Part shown: positions 41,540 through 51,801 of the stretch, one piece after another
How positions within the stretch are numbered: position 1 is the first letter of the stretch
Layout of the letters: each line of letters opens with the position of its first letter
Assembly: GCF_040839445.1 (NCBI RefSeq)
Contig: NZ_JBDPGJ010000008.1
Coordinates: 62,001 to 126,000 of the forward strand
Reading direction: 5' to 3'
Origin: Aquibium pacificus
Lineage (GTDB): Bacteria; Pseudomonadota; Alphaproteobacteria; Rhizobiales; Rhizobiaceae
DNA: 64,000 nt
Position numbers and translations under genes: made by a program
Notes under the pieces: model-generated
The model's database searches: none
The model's input: the letters and a program-made list of their open reading frames with translations, nothing else
What the model was told of the DNA's origin: nothing

Positions 41540-44500
41540 TCAGGCTGCGTCGGCCTTTTCGGCGAGCCGAGCCAGCTGCGTCATCACCACGGCCGCGCCC
41601 GCCAGCCGCTTTTCGGGCTTGGGCCAGTCGCGGATGAACACGATGCTCTGGTCCGGCCTTATCTTTGCCAGCGAACCCTGTTCGGCGATCATCTTCACCA
41701 GACCCGTGGGGTCGGCGAAAGTCTTGTCGCGGAACTGGATGACCACGCCCTTCGGCCCCGCATCGAGCTTCTCGACGTTGGCCTTGCGGCAGAGTGCCTT
41801 GATGAAGACGATCTTCAGCAGGTGCTGCACCTCTTCGGGCAGCGGCCCGAAGCGGTCGATCAGTTCGGCGCCGAAGGAATCGATCTCCGCTGGCGTCTCC
41901 AGTTCCGCCAGTCGGCGGTAAAGCGCAAGGCGGAGTTGCAGGTCGGAAACGTAGTTCTCCGGGATCATGACCGCCGTTCCGACCGTGATCTGCGGCGACC
42001 AGGAGCCATCGGCGACTTCGCCCGTGCCGCGGATTTCGGCCACCGCTTCTTCCAGCATCTGCTGGTACAGCTCGAAGCCGACCTCCTTGATGTGGCCCGA
42101 CTGCTCCTCGCCGAGCAGGTTTCCGGCGCCGCGGATGTCGAGGTCGTGGCTGGCGAGCTGGAAACCGGCGCCGAGCGTGTCGAGCGACTGGAGCACCTTA
42201 AGCCGGCGTTCGGCGGTCTGGGTCAGCGTGCGGTTGGCGGGCAGCGTGAACAGCGCGTAGGCGCGCGCCTTGGAACGGCCGACGCGCCCGCGCAGCTGGT
42301 AGAGCTGCGCCAGGCCAAACATGTCGGCGCGGTGCACGATCAGCGTGTTGGCGGTCGGAATGTCGAGGCCGGATTCCACGATGGTCGTCGACAGAAGCAC
42401 GTCGTACTTGCCGTCGTAGAAGGCGTTCATGATGTCGTCGAGTTCCCCCGGCGCGATCTGCCCGTGCGCCACGGCGACCTTCAGCTCCGGCACCGATTCG
42501 CGCAGAAAATCGTGCACTTCGGCGAGATCGCTGATGCGCGGGACGACGTAGAAGCACTGGCCGCCGCGATAGCGCTCGCGCAGCAGCGTCTCGCGGATGA
42601 CCAGCGGGTCGAAGGGCGATATGAAGGTGCGCACCGCCATGCGGTCGACTGGCGCGGTGGTGATCAGCGACAGTTCGCGCACGCCGGTCAGCGCGAGCTG
42701 CAGCGTGCGCGGGATCGGTGTGGCCGAAAGCGTCAGCACGTGAACGTCGCTCTTCAGGTCCTTCAGCCGCTCCTTGTGCTTGACCCCGAAATGCTGCTCC
42801 TCGTCGATGATCAGCAGTCCGAGGCTCTTGAAGCTGATCGCCGCGCCAAGCAGCGCGTGGGTGCCGACGACGATGTCCACGGTTCCGTCCGAAATGCCCT
42901 TCTTCGTCTCGGCCAGCTCCTTCGCGCCGACGAGCCGCGAGGCCTGCCGCACCCGGATCGGCAGGCCGGAAAAGCGCTGCGAGAACGTCTTGAAGTGCTG
43001 GCGCGCGAGGAGCGTCGTCGGCACGACCACGGCCACCTGGAGCCCTTCCATCGCGGCGAGGAAGGCGGCGCGCAGCGCCACCTCGGTCTTGCCGAAGCCG
43101 ACGTCGCCGCAGATCAGCCGGTCCATCGGGCGTCCGGCGCCGAGGTCGTCAATGACAGAATCGATGGCGGTCTGCTGGTCCTCGGTCTCCTCGTAGGGGA
43201 ACCGCGCGGCGAACTCGCCGTAGAGCCCCTCCGGCGGCACCAGAACCGGCGCGCCGCGCATCTGCCGTTCCGCCGCGATGCGGATCAGGTCACCCGCCAT
43301 CTCCAGAAGGCGCTTCTTGAGCTTGGCCTTGCGTGACTGCCAGGCGCCACCGCCGAGCCGGTCGAGCGGCGTGTCGGCCGCGTCCGAACCGTAGCGCGAC
43401 AACAGTTCGATGTTCTCGACCGGCAGGAACAGTCGCCCGTCGCCGGCATAGTGGATCTCCAGGCAGTCGTGTGGCGCGCCCGCCGCCTCGATGTTCTTCA
43501 GGCCGATGAAGCGTCCGATGCCGTGATCGGCATGGACGACGATGTCGCCCGCCGCGAGCGAGGAGAGTTCAGAGATGAAATCGGCGGCGCGCTTGCGCTT
43601 GGAACGCCTGACCAGTCGGTCGCCCAGAATGTCCTGCTCGCCGAGCAGCACCATCCGGGCTGTCTCGAAGCCCGTCTCGACCGGTAGGACCGCGACGCCG
43701 GCCTCGCCCGCCGGCAGCTTCTCAAGTTCCGAAAGGGTTTCCACCCGCGTCATGTTGCCGAGGCCGTGTTCGGCAAGAATCTGGCCGAGGCGGTCGAGCG
43801 AACCCTCGCTCCAGGCGGCGATCAGGACCTTGCGTCCCGCCGCGCGCTCGGCGGCGACATATCTTACGGCATGGTCGAAGACGTTGGCATTAGGATCGGC
43901 GCGCTCTGCGGCGAAGCTCCGCCCTGCCCGGGACTTCGCGTTCAGGATCACCCGGCTACCGGCCGGCGGCGCCTCGAAGGGCGACAGGTCGCAGACCAGC
44001 CGCTCTCCCGCTTCCGACACGATGCTTTCGGGAGTCAGGTAGAGACGATCGGGCGGGGTTGGATTGTAGGGTGTGGCGTCCCCCAGGCCCTTCCCCTCGG
44101 CCTGCCGCTTCCGCGCCTCGTAGTGGTCGAGGATCAGCGCATGGCGCTCCGACAGCGACTCGTGCGCCAGATTGTCGAAGACCAGCGGGCCTTCCGGCAC
44201 GTAGTCGAAGATCGTTTCCAGCCGGTCATGAAAGAAGGGCAGCCAGTGCTCCATGCCGGCGAAGCGGCGGCCCTCGCTGATGGCGGCGTAAAGCGCGTCG
44301 TCGCGCGAGGGTGCACCGAAGGCCTCGATGTAGTTGCGGCGAAACCGGCTGATCGTGTCGGGTGTCAGCGCCACCTCGCTCGCCGGCTGCAGCGACATCT
44401 CCTTGCGCTGGCCGGTCGTTCGCTGGGTCGCGGCGTCGAAGGCGCGGATCGATTCCAGCGTGTCGCCGAAGAAGTCGAGCCTGAGCGGCTCCGGCCAGCC

Positions 44501-45043
44501 CGGCGCGTGGAGATCGAGGATACCGCCGCGCACCGCGAAGTCGCCGACGTCGCGTACGGTGCCGACGCGATCGAAGCCGTTGGTCTCCAGCCGGTCGATC
44601 AGCGCCTTCATGTCGACCTGGTTGCCGGACCGCACCGAGAAGGATTGCGCGGCTAGCACCGCGGCCGGCGGCACGCGCTGCAGGACCGCGTTGACCGTGG
44701 TGATGACCACCGCCCGGTGCGGCTTTTCCCTGAGCGCGATCATTGCCGAAAGGGCGTCCAGCCGCCGCGCGGCCGCGTCTGCGCCCGGCGACACGCGGTC
44801 GTAGGGCAGGCAGTCCCAGGCGGGAAGTTCCAGCACGGGCAGTCCTGGCGCGGCGAAGGCCAGCGCCTCGATGATGGCCGGAATCCGCTGACCGTCGCGG
44901 GCGACGAACAGCACCGGCCGGTCGCCCGCCGCCTCCGCGGCGATCCGCGCCAGCACGAAGGCCTCGAAGCCGTCGGCGACGCCGCCGATCGTCACGGCCC
45001 CGGTGCGGCCAGGCTTCAGGCCGAGAGAATCGATCAGGTTCAT
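41540..45043 (-). CDS. mfd: Transcription-repair coupling factor Mfd
   Basis: 1167-aa DNA translocase that displaces stalled RNA polymerase and recruits UvrA. The N-terminal UvrB-like modules come first ('LELPAWDCLPYDRVSPG'), then the RNAP-interacting domain ('GDIVVHADHGIGRFIGL'), the helicase core with Walker A 'CGDVGFGKTEVA' near residue 645 and 'IIDEEQHFGVKHKE', and the TRCF C-terminal domain. The start at 45043 is 'MNLIDSLGLKPGR'; upstream codons belong to sdhE. It follows sdhE by 14 nt. Confidence 0.96.
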   Translation of the reverse strand: MNLIDSLGLKPGRTGAVTIGGVADGFEAFVLARIAAEAAGDRPVLFVARDGQRIPAIIEALAFAAPGLPVLELPAWDCLPYDRVSPGADAAARRLDALSAMIALREKPHRAVVITTVNAVLQRVPPAAVLAAQSFSVRSGNQVDMKALIDRLETNGFDRVGTVRDVGDFAVRGGILDLHAPGWPEPLRLDFFGDTLESIRAFDAATQRTTGQRKEMSLQPASEVALTPDTISRFRRNYIEAFGAPSRDDALYAAISEGRRFAGMEHWLPFFHDRLETIFDYVPEGPLVFDNLAHESLSERHALILDHYEARKRQAEGKGLGDATPYNPTPPDRLYLTPESIVSEAGERLVCDLSPFEAPPAGSRVILNAKSRAGRSFAAERADPNANVFDHAVRYVAAERAAGRKVLIAAWSEGSLDRLGQILAEHGLGNMTRVETLSELEKLPAGEAGVAVLPVETGFETARMVLLGEQDILGDRLVRRSKRKRAADFISELSSLAAGDIVVHADHGIGRFIGLKNIEAAGAPHDCLEIHYAGDGRLFLPVENIELLSRYGSDAADTPLDRLGGGAWQSRKAKLKKRLLEMAGDLIRIAAERQMRGAPVLVPPEGLYGEFAARFPYEETEDQQTAIDSVIDDLGAGRPMDRLICGDVGFGKTEVALRAAFLAAMEGLQVAVVVPTTLLARQHFKTFSQRFSGLPIRVRQASRLVGAKELAETKKGISDGTVDIVVGTHALLGAAISFKSLGLLIIDEEQHFGVKHKERLKDLKSDVHVLTLSATPIPRTLQLALTGVRELSLITTAPVDRMAVRTFISPFDPLVIRETLLRERYRGGQCFYVVPRISDLAEVHDFLRESVPELKVAVAHGQIAPGELDDIMNAFYDGKYDVLLSTTIVESGLDIPTANTLIVHRADMFGLAQLYQLRGRVGRSKARAYALFTLPANRTLTQTAERRLKVLQSLDTLGAGFQLASHDLDIRGAGNLLGEEQSGHIKEVGFELYQQMLEEAVAEIRGTGEVADGSWSPQITVGTAVMIPENYVSDLQLRLALYRRLAELETPAEIDSFGAELIDRFGPLPEEVQHLLKIVFIKALCRKANVEKLDAGPKGVVIQFRDKTFADPTGLVKMIAEQGSLAKIRPDQSIVFIRDWPKPEKRLAGAAVVMTQLARLAEKADAA

Positions 45044-45057
45044 TTTTTCAGTTGTCG

Positions 45058-45351
45058 TCAGAAGGGCATGACCTGGCGAAACGCCTGGATCCTGCGGAAG
45101 AGCGGATGATCGTACTGCTCGGGAACCGGCGCCTCGCCGGTCATCCATTTCAGGAGGTCGGCGTCGAGCTGGTCGAGCAAATCCTCATATTGGTCGAGTT
45201 CGCTGGAACTCAAGGTGTCGATGCGCGCATCGGCGAAGGTGCCGAGTAGGAGGTCCACCTCGCGCATGCCGCGATGCCAGGACCGATAGAGCGCCTTCTT
45301 GCGCCTGATCTCCAACCCGCCGCTGCTTCTGCTCATGCCGCTATCGCTCAT
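45058..45351 (-). CDS. sdhE: FAD assembly factor SdhE
   Basis: 97-aa protein that helps covalent attachment of FAD to succinate dehydrogenase SdhA. The family motif 'LYRSWHRGMREVDLLLGTFAD' contains the RGxxE signature, followed by 'LDQYEDLLDQLDADLLKW'. Start choice is uncertain between 45351, 45336 and 45372. It is divergent from recG across an 85-nt promoter region and followed by mfd. Confidence 0.92.
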   Translation of the reverse strand: MSDSGMSRSSGGLEIRRKKALYRSWHRGMREVDLLLGTFADARIDTLSSSELDQYEDLLDQLDADLLKWMTGEAPVPEQYDHPLFRRIQAFRQVMPF

Positions 45352-45436
45352 CCGCCCTGTCGGTGAGCGCATATATAGTGGATCGCGGCGGGAGTCAGCC
45401 TTGCATCGGGCAGCCGAGCACATAAGGTCGCTGCCA

Positions 45437-47545
45437 ATGCGCCCCTCCCTCCTCGATCCCCTCTATGCGCCCGCCACTTCGCTGGAGGGCGTCGGCCCGA
45501 AGGTTCTCGCCCTCCTGGAAAAAATCGTGCCTGCCGACATCGCCGAGCGCGACCTACGCGTCGGCGACCTGCTCTTCGTGCTGCCGCACTCGCTGATCGA
45601 TCGGCGCAGCCGGCCCGAGATCGCCGGCGCCGCGCAGGGTGCGATCGTTACGCTGGAGGTCACCATCGACCGCCACCAGCCGCCGCCGCGCGGCAAGGGC
45701 AACCAGCCGTACCGCGTCTTCGCCTTCGACGAGACGGGCGAGATCGCGCTGACCTTCTTCCATGCCAAGGGCACATGGCTTGAAAAGGCGCTGCCGGTCG
45801 GCGAGCGGTTCCTCGTCAGTGGCCGCATGGAATGGTTCAACGGCCGCCCGTCGATGGTCCACCCCGACCACATGGTCCCGGCTGACAAGGCCGGGGACCT
45901 GCCGCTCGTGGAACCGGTCTATCCGCTGACGGCAGGCCTCTCCCCGCGCGTGTTGCGGCGCATCCTCGCCCAGGCGCTCGGGCGCATGCCCGCGCTGCCG
46001 GAGTGGCTCGACGGGGAACTGATGCGGCGGCACTCGTTTCCCGGCTTCCCGGACGCGCTGATACGGCTGCACGAGCCAGTCGACGCGCTCGACGTCTCGC
46101 TGGACAATCCCGCCCGCCGCCGGCTTGCCTATGACGAGTTGCTGGCGGGACAGGTTTCGCTGGCGCTGGTGCGGTCGCGCATCCGGCGGCTTTCCGGCCG
46201 GCCGCTGATTGGCGACGGATCGCTCGTCGCGCGCATCCGCGCCGCCCTGCCGTACAATCTCACGGGATCCCAGGAGAAGGCGGTCGCCGAGATCGAGGCT
46301 GATCTCTCCCGCCCGGATCGCATGCTGCGGCTGCTGCAGGGCGACGTCGGCGCCGGCAAGACGGTCGTGGCGCTGCTTGCCATGGCGCGCGCGGCGGAAG
46401 CCGGCGGCCAGTCCGCGCTGATGGCGCCGACCGAGATTCTCGCACGCCAGCATCTCGCTACCATCGCGCCCCTTGCGGAAAAGGCGGGTCTGACGGTGCG
46501 CATTCTCACCGGCCGCGAAAAGGGCCGCGAACGCGCCGACGTGCTTGCCGGCCTCGCCGACGGGTCGATCCACTTCGTTGTCGGAACCCACGCCCTGTTC
46601 CAGGAGAGCGTCTCCTACCGCAACCTGGTGCTCGCGATCGTCGACGAGCAGCATCGCTTCGGCGTCCACCAGCGCCTCTCCATCACCGCCAAGGGCGATG
46701 CGCCCGACATGCTGGTCATGACCGCTACGCCGATCCCGCGCACGCTGGTGCTCACCGCCTTCGGCGACATGGACGTCTCGCGCCTGACCGAGAAGCCGGC
46801 GGGCCGGCGACCGATCCAGACGGTGACGCTGCCCACCGAACGCCTCGGCGAACTCATCGCCCGCATCGGCCGCGCCGTCGAGGAAGGCCAGAAGATCTAC
46901 TGGATCTGCCCGCTTGTGGAGGAATCCGAAGAGGTCAAGCTGATGTCTGCCGAGGACCGGGCGAAATCCCTCAGGCAGCATTTCGGCCCGCTGGTCGGCC
47001 TGGTGCACGGACGGATGAAAGGCGCGGAGAAGGACGACGCCATGCGCGCGTTCAAGGCCGGCGAGACGCGCGTTCTGGTGGCAACGACGGTGATCGAAGT
47101 CGGCGTCGACGTGCCGGACGCCACGATCATGGTCATCGAGCATGCGGAGCGCTTCGGCCTTGCACAGCTTCACCAGTTGCGCGGGCGGGTCGGGCGCGGC
47201 GACAAGGCGTCCACCTGCGTGCTCCTCTACGAGGGACCGCTCGGCGAGACGGCAAAGCGGCGGCTGTCGGTCATGCGGGAGACAGAGGACGGGTTCGTCA
47301 TCTCCGAGGAGGACCTGAAGCTGCGTGGCGAAGGCGAACTCCTGGGCACTCGGCAGTCGGGGACGCCCGGCTTTCTCGTCGCCCGTCTTGAGGCGCATGG
47401 CGATCTCCTGGAGATCGCGCGCGACGACGCGCGGCTGCTGCTGGACCGCGATCCGGAACTCGCCTCCGAACGCGGCAAGGCGCTGCGGCTGCTGCTTTAT
47501 CTCTTCGGCCGCGACGAAGCGGTGCGGCTCCTGCGGGCGGGCTGA
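45437..47545 (+). CDS. recG: ATP-dependent DNA helicase RecG
   Basis: 702-aa helicase that remodels stalled forks and Holliday junctions. The N-terminal wedge domain includes 'LLFVLPHSLIDRRSRPEI'; the helicase core has Walker A 'QGDVGAGKTVVALLAM' near residue 303, 'AIVDEQHRFGVHQR' (DEQH box), 'TATPIPRTL' and 'QLRGRVGRG'. The start at 45437 has AAGG 10 nt upstream. It faces DUF502 with an 11-nt gap. Confidence 0.95.
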   Translation: MRPSLLDPLYAPATSLEGVGPKVLALLEKIVPADIAERDLRVGDLLFVLPHSLIDRRSRPEIAGAAQGAIVTLEVTIDRHQPPPRGKGNQPYRVFAFDETGEIALTFFHAKGTWLEKALPVGERFLVSGRMEWFNGRPSMVHPDHMVPADKAGDLPLVEPVYPLTAGLSPRVLRRILAQALGRMPALPEWLDGELMRRHSFPGFPDALIRLHEPVDALDVSLDNPARRRLAYDELLAGQVSLALVRSRIRRLSGRPLIGDGSLVARIRAALPYNLTGSQEKAVAEIEADLSRPDRMLRLLQGDVGAGKTVVALLAMARAAEAGGQSALMAPTEILARQHLATIAPLAEKAGLTVRILTGREKGRERADVLAGLADGSIHFVVGTHALFQESVSYRNLVLAIVDEQHRFGVHQRLSITAKGDAPDMLVMTATPIPRTLVLTAFGDMDVSRLTEKPAGRRPIQTVTLPTERLGELIARIGRAVEEGQKIYWICPLVEESEEVKLMSAEDRAKSLRQHFGPLVGLVHGRMKGAEKDDAMRAFKAGETRVLVATTVIEVGVDVPDATIMVIEHAERFGLAQLHQLRGRVGRGDKASTCVLLYEGPLGETAKRRLSVMRETEDGFVISEEDLKLRGEGELLGTRQSGTPGFLVARLEAHGDLLEIARDDARLLLDRDPELASERGKALRLLLYLFGRDEAVRLLRAG

Positions 47546-47555
47546 GCGCTGCCGG

Positions 47556-48263
47556 CTACTCCGCCGCCGAGAGAGGCGGCGCGACCCTGGGGCCGGCCTC
47601 CCGCGCAAGCTCCTCGGTCTTCTTCTGGTACTCAGGGGTCACCAGGCCGGCCGAAATCACCAGCTTGGCCGCCTCCTCCACCGTCATCGAGAGTTCGATC
47701 AGTTCCGCGCGCGGCACATACATGAGGAAACCGGTGGTCGGGTTGGGCGTGGAGGGCAGGAACACCGCGATCGAATCCTCGATGTGCTCGCCGATCCTGG
47801 AATTCACCTCCGACTGCCGCTCGCTTGAGATGAAGACGATCGCCCAGGCGCCGCGCCGCGGATACTCGATCAGGCCGACCTTCTTGAAGACGTCGGACTT
47901 GTTCGACAGCACCGTCTCGAAGATCTGCTTCAGGGCCCGGTAGATGCTGCGCACCAGAGGCATCCGGTCAAGCAGGTACTCGCCATAGGAGACGATCGTA
48001 CGACCGATGAAGTTGGCGGTCAGGAACCCGACCAGCGTGATCAGGACGATGGCGACGATCAGCCCGAATCCGGGCACCGCGAACGGCAGGTAATTGTCGG
48101 GATTGTAGCGCCCCGGTATGTAGGGTTTCACCCAGGAATCCACCCAGCCGATGAACGACCAGGCGATATAGGCGGTAATGGCGAGCGGCGCCGTGACGAC
48201 GAAGCCGGTCAGGAAATAATTCCTGATTCGCGTCATGCCACGGTGCTTCGGCTGTTCTGACAT
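47556..48263 (-). CDS. DUF502 family membrane protein
   Basis: 235 aa with two transmembrane segments (about residues 17-37, 'YFLTGFVVTAPLAITAYIAW', and 63-88) and a cytoplasmic C-terminal part. 'EYPRRGAWAIVFIS' and 'FLPSTPNPTTGFLMYVPRAEL' are the DUF502 signature. Family members are linked to recG/sdhE neighbourhoods in alphaproteobacteria; function unknown. Confidence 0.9.
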   Translation of the reverse strand: MSEQPKHRGMTRIRNYFLTGFVVTAPLAITAYIAWSFIGWVDSWVKPYIPGRYNPDNYLPFAVPGFGLIVAIVLITLVGFLTANFIGRTIVSYGEYLLDRMPLVRSIYRALKQIFETVLSNKSDVFKKVGLIEYPRRGAWAIVFISSERQSEVNSRIGEHIEDSIAVFLPSTPNPTTGFLMYVPRAELIELSMTVEEAAKLVISAGLVTPEYQKKTEELAREAGPRVAPPLSAAE

Positions 48264-48362
48264 AGAGATCAATTCCGGATCGGGACCCTCAGGATAGATA
48301 GCCCATCCGGTCGAAATTATGAAACGTCAGAAATAATCCGGGGGTTCCTCACCGCCGAGGCA

Positions 48363-50186
48363 TCATTCGACCGTCACCGACTTGGCGAGGTTCCTCGGCT
48401 GGTCGACGTCGGTGCCCATGAAGACGGCCGTATGGTAGGCCAGCATCTGCACCGGCAAGGCGTAGACGATCGGCGCGATGATCTCGGGCATGTCCGGCAG
48501 TATGATGGTCTCGAACGTCTCGATCCCGGCGCGCCGCGAGCCCTCCCGGTCGGTAATCAGGATGATCTTCCCGCCGCGCGCGGCGACTTCCTGCATGTTC
48601 GACACCGTCTTGTCGAACACGCGATCATGCGGCGCGATGACGATCACGGGCATGTCGCGGTCAATCAGCGCGATCGGGCCGTGCTTCAGTTCGCCTGCCG
48701 CATAGCCTTCGGCGTGGATGTAGGAGATTTCCTTGAGCTTCAGCGCGCCCTCAACGGCCATCGGATAGCTCGTACCTCGTCCCAGATAGAGGACGTGCTT
48801 GTACTGCGACAGCTTGCGCCCCACGCGGTCGATCTGTTCCTCGAGCTTCAGCGCCTGGGTGGCGTAGCGTGGCGCCTCCGACAGTTCGCGGACGAGCTGC
48901 TTTTCTTCCTGTGGTGAAATCTTTCCGCGCTCGCTGGCGGCGCGCACCGCGAGCGACGCGAGCACCGAGAGCTGGCAGGTGAAGGCCTTGGTCGAGGCCA
49001 CGCCGATTTCGGGTCCGGCGAGCGTGGGGAAGACGCAGTCGGATTCGCGCGCAATCGTGGATTCCTGCACGTTGACGATTGCGCCGATCGGGATTCCTTC
49101 GGCCCGGCAGTAACGCAGCGAAGCCAGCGTGTCCGCCGTCTCGCCCGACTGCGAGACGAAGAAGGCCGCGCTCGCCTTCGGCATCGGCATTTCGCGGTAG
49201 CGGAACTCCGAGGCGACATCGATGTCGACGGGAAGGCGGGCGTAGCGCTCGAACCAGTATTTCGACACCAGGCCCGCGAGATAGGCGGTTCCGCAAGCAG
49301 AGATCGCGATCCGGTCCAGCTTGGCGAAATCGAACGGCAACGGCTCGCGCTTGGCCTTGCCCTCGGCGAAGTCGAGGTAATGCGAGAGCGTGTGGGAGAT
49401 CACTTCCGGCTGCTCGTGGATCTCCTTTTCCATGAAATGCCGGTGGTTGCCCTTGTCGACCATGAAGCTCGTGCCGATCGACTTCTGGCGGCGGCGTTCC
49501 ACCGGATCGCCGTTCATGTCGTAGATCTGCATGCCGGCGCGGCGCACCACCGCCCAGTCGCCGTCTTCCAGGTAAGTGATGGCGTTGGTGAAGGGCGAAA
49601 GCGCGATCGCATCCGAGCCGAGATACATCTCGCCATGGCCGTGGCCGACGGCCAGCGGCGGGCCGTTGCGCGCACCGATGATCAGGTCCTCGTCGCCGCG
49701 GAACAGGATGGCGAGCGCGAAGGCGCCCTCCAGGCGCTTGAGCGCATTGAAGGCGGCCTTTTCCGGCGTCTCGCCGCGATCGAGTTCGCGCGACACGAGA
49801 TGGGCCACCACCTCGGTGTCGGTCTGCGAGGTGAACTTGTAACCTTCCGCCAACAGTTCGTCCCTGAGGTCGGAAAAATTCTCGATGATGCCGTTGTGGA
49901 CGACAGCCACATCCTTGCCGAAATGCGGGTGCGCGTTGGTCTCGTTGGGAACGCCGTGGGTCGCCCACCGGGTGTGTCCGATGCCGATCATGCCGTCGAG
50001 CGGCTCGTCGCGAAGCCGCCGTTCCAGGTTGATCAGCTTGCCTTCGGCGCGCCGGCGGGCGAGATGCCCGTGCTCGATGGTCGCCACGCCGGCGGAATCG
50101 TAGCCGCGGTATTCGAGGCGTTTCAGGGCGTCGACGATGAGGGGGGCCACGGGCGTCGAGCCCACGATTCCAACGATGCCACACAT
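48363..50186 (-). CDS. glmS: Glutamine--fructose-6-phosphate aminotransferase (isomerising)
   Basis: Makes glucosamine-6-phosphate from fructose-6-phosphate and glutamine, the first step to UDP-GlcNAc. 607 aa: the class II amidotransferase domain starts with nucleophile Cys2 ('MCGIVGIVGS'), then two SIS domains ('SACGTAYLAGLV', 'SQSGETADTL') and the C-terminal 'NLAKSVTVE'. It lies 137 nt downstream of glmU; no glmS ribozyme-like leader was recognised. Confidence 0.96.
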   Translation of the reverse strand: MCGIVGIVGSTPVAPLIVDALKRLEYRGYDSAGVATIEHGHLARRRAEGKLINLERRLRDEPLDGMIGIGHTRWATHGVPNETNAHPHFGKDVAVVHNGIIENFSDLRDELLAEGYKFTSQTDTEVVAHLVSRELDRGETPEKAAFNALKRLEGAFALAILFRGDEDLIIGARNGPPLAVGHGHGEMYLGSDAIALSPFTNAITYLEDGDWAVVRRAGMQIYDMNGDPVERRRQKSIGTSFMVDKGNHRHFMEKEIHEQPEVISHTLSHYLDFAEGKAKREPLPFDFAKLDRIAISACGTAYLAGLVSKYWFERYARLPVDIDVASEFRYREMPMPKASAAFFVSQSGETADTLASLRYCRAEGIPIGAIVNVQESTIARESDCVFPTLAGPEIGVASTKAFTCQLSVLASLAVRAASERGKISPQEEKQLVRELSEAPRYATQALKLEEQIDRVGRKLSQYKHVLYLGRGTSYPMAVEGALKLKEISYIHAEGYAAGELKHGPIALIDRDMPVIVIAPHDRVFDKTVSNMQEVAARGGKIILITDREGSRRAGIETFETIILPDMPEIIAPIVYALPVQMLAYHTAVFMGTDVDQPRNLAKSVTVE

Positions 50187-50323
50187 GATGCGCCCGAGAC
50201 CCCGCAAATTGACCTGCCGATCGACGACGGCGATGATGTAGGCTTGAGCCTAGCCGAACGGTACTAAAAATTCTTTTCAGCGCATGACAGCGTTCGCCGT
50301 ACCGGCAGCACCGGCTCGCACGG

Positions 50324-51688
50324 CTACTTCCGCGACGCCCGCTTCTCCTTCTCGGCCTTGTATCGGGCGCGCAGTTCCGGCGCCCTGCCTTCCTTCGTCA
50401 CCTGCTTCGCCCGCCCGAAGGCCAGCGCGTCGTCGGGAACGTCGAAGGTGACGACGCTGCCGGAGGCGACGTAGGCCCGGTCGCCGATCCGCACCGGCGC
50501 AACCAGGGAGGAGTTGGAACCGACGAAGGCTTCCGCGCCGATCACGGTGCGGTCCTTGGTGTAGCCGTTGTAGTTGCAGGTGATGGTGCCCGCGCCGATG
50601 TTGGCGTTGGCGCCCACCGTGGCGTCGCCGATGTAGGTCAGGTGATTGATCTTGGCGCCGGCTTGCACGTCGGCCTCCTTGACTTCGCAGAAGTTCCCGA
50701 CCTTGGCCGTCTCGGCGAGCCGCGCGCCCGGCCGCAGCCGCGCGAACGGGCCGACCTCGCAGCCTTCGCCGATCACGGCCCCTTCGATATGGCAGAAGGC
50801 ACGGATACGCGCATTGGCCGCCACCTTCACCTTCGGCCCGAAGAAGACGTTCGGTTCGATCAGCGTATCGGCGCCCACTTCGGTGTCGTGCGAAAAGTGC
50901 ACCGTCTCGGGCGCGACGAGGCTGACACCGTCGAGCATCATCCGGCGCCGGCGCCGCGCCTGCCAGATCGCTTCGGCCTCGGCGAGTTCGGCGCGGTTGT
51001 TGATGCCAAGAACATTGTCGAACGGCGCCTCAGTCGCCGCGACCCGCAGCCCCATCGCGCGGGCGATCTCGACGATGTCGGTCAGGTAGAACTCGCCCTT
51101 GGCGTTGTCGTTGCCGACCGCGTCGAGCAGCGCAAGCGCGATCCGCCCGTCGATGGCCATCAGGCCGCCATTGCAGAAATTGATCTTGCGTTCCTCGTCA
51201 GTGCAGTCGCGCTCCTCGCGTATCGCGACCAGTTCGCCGTCGCGCTCGATGAGGCGGCCATAGCCGGTGGGGTTCTCTGTCCGAAATCCCATGACCGCGA
51301 CCGAGGCCCCCTCGGCCAGCTTGGCACGGGCGGCGTCCAGCTCCGCGCCCTCGATCAGCGGCGCGTCGCCGAACATGACAAGCAGATCGTCATGGCCGCG
51401 CGCGATCGCCTCGCGGGCGGCGAGCACGGCGTGCGCGGTGCCGAGCCGCTCAGCCTGCAGGAAGACGTCGGCATTGTCGATGCGCTGGCGCACCGTCCTC
51501 GCCACCGCGTCCGCGCCGTGGCCGACGACGACCGCCAGTGCGCCGCTGCCCGCCGCCGTCGCGGCATCGAGCACGTGGCACACCATCGGCAGGCCGGCGA
51601 CCGTATGCAGCACCTTGGGCAGAGCGCTCTTCATGCGCGTGCCCTCGCCCGCGGCCAGAATGATGGAGAGACAGCTGCGTTCGCTCAT
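50324..51688 (-). CDS. glmU: Bifunctional GlcNAc-1-P uridyltransferase / glucosamine-1-P acetyltransferase
   Basis: 454 aa. The N-terminal pyrophosphorylase domain has 'ILAAGEGTRMKSALPKVLH'; the C-terminal left-handed beta-helix with hexapeptide repeats ('IGEGCEVGPFARLRPG', 'NFCEVKEADV', 'GAGTITCNYNG') is the acetyltransferase. It makes UDP-GlcNAc for peptidoglycan and lipid A. The start at 51688 ('MSERSCLSIIL') is preferred over 51700. Upstream of glmS in the same direction. Confidence 0.95.
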   Translation of the reverse strand: MSERSCLSIILAAGEGTRMKSALPKVLHTVAGLPMVCHVLDAATAAGSGALAVVVGHGADAVARTVRQRIDNADVFLQAERLGTAHAVLAAREAIARGHDDLLVMFGDAPLIEGAELDAARAKLAEGASVAVMGFRTENPTGYGRLIERDGELVAIREERDCTDEERKINFCNGGLMAIDGRIALALLDAVGNDNAKGEFYLTDIVEIARAMGLRVAATEAPFDNVLGINNRAELAEAEAIWQARRRRRMMLDGVSLVAPETVHFSHDTEVGADTLIEPNVFFGPKVKVAANARIRAFCHIEGAVIGEGCEVGPFARLRPGARLAETAKVGNFCEVKEADVQAGAKINHLTYIGDATVGANANIGAGTITCNYNGYTKDRTVIGAEAFVGSNSSLVAPVRIGDRAYVASGSVVTFDVPDDALAFGRAKQVTKEGRAPELRARYKAEKEKRASRK

Positions 51689-51801
51689 ATGAGGAATCAT
51701 CCGGTTGCCGAAAAAAAGCCGGACCGTCTCTATCACCGCTGCGGGGGCAATCCAATCTGCCTCGCTTGCCGTGGAAACGTGGCGAGCGGCGGCGCCATGC
51801 C

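Noticed and set aside
45554..47608. Long minus-strand frame (684 codons) opposite recG
   Set aside because: Antisense shadow; recG on the plus strand has full helicase motifs.
50187..50323. Possible glmS ribozyme or sRNA target in the glmU-glmS gap
   Set aside because: The ribozyme belongs to Firmicutes and related groups; no matching core was seen in these 137 nt.
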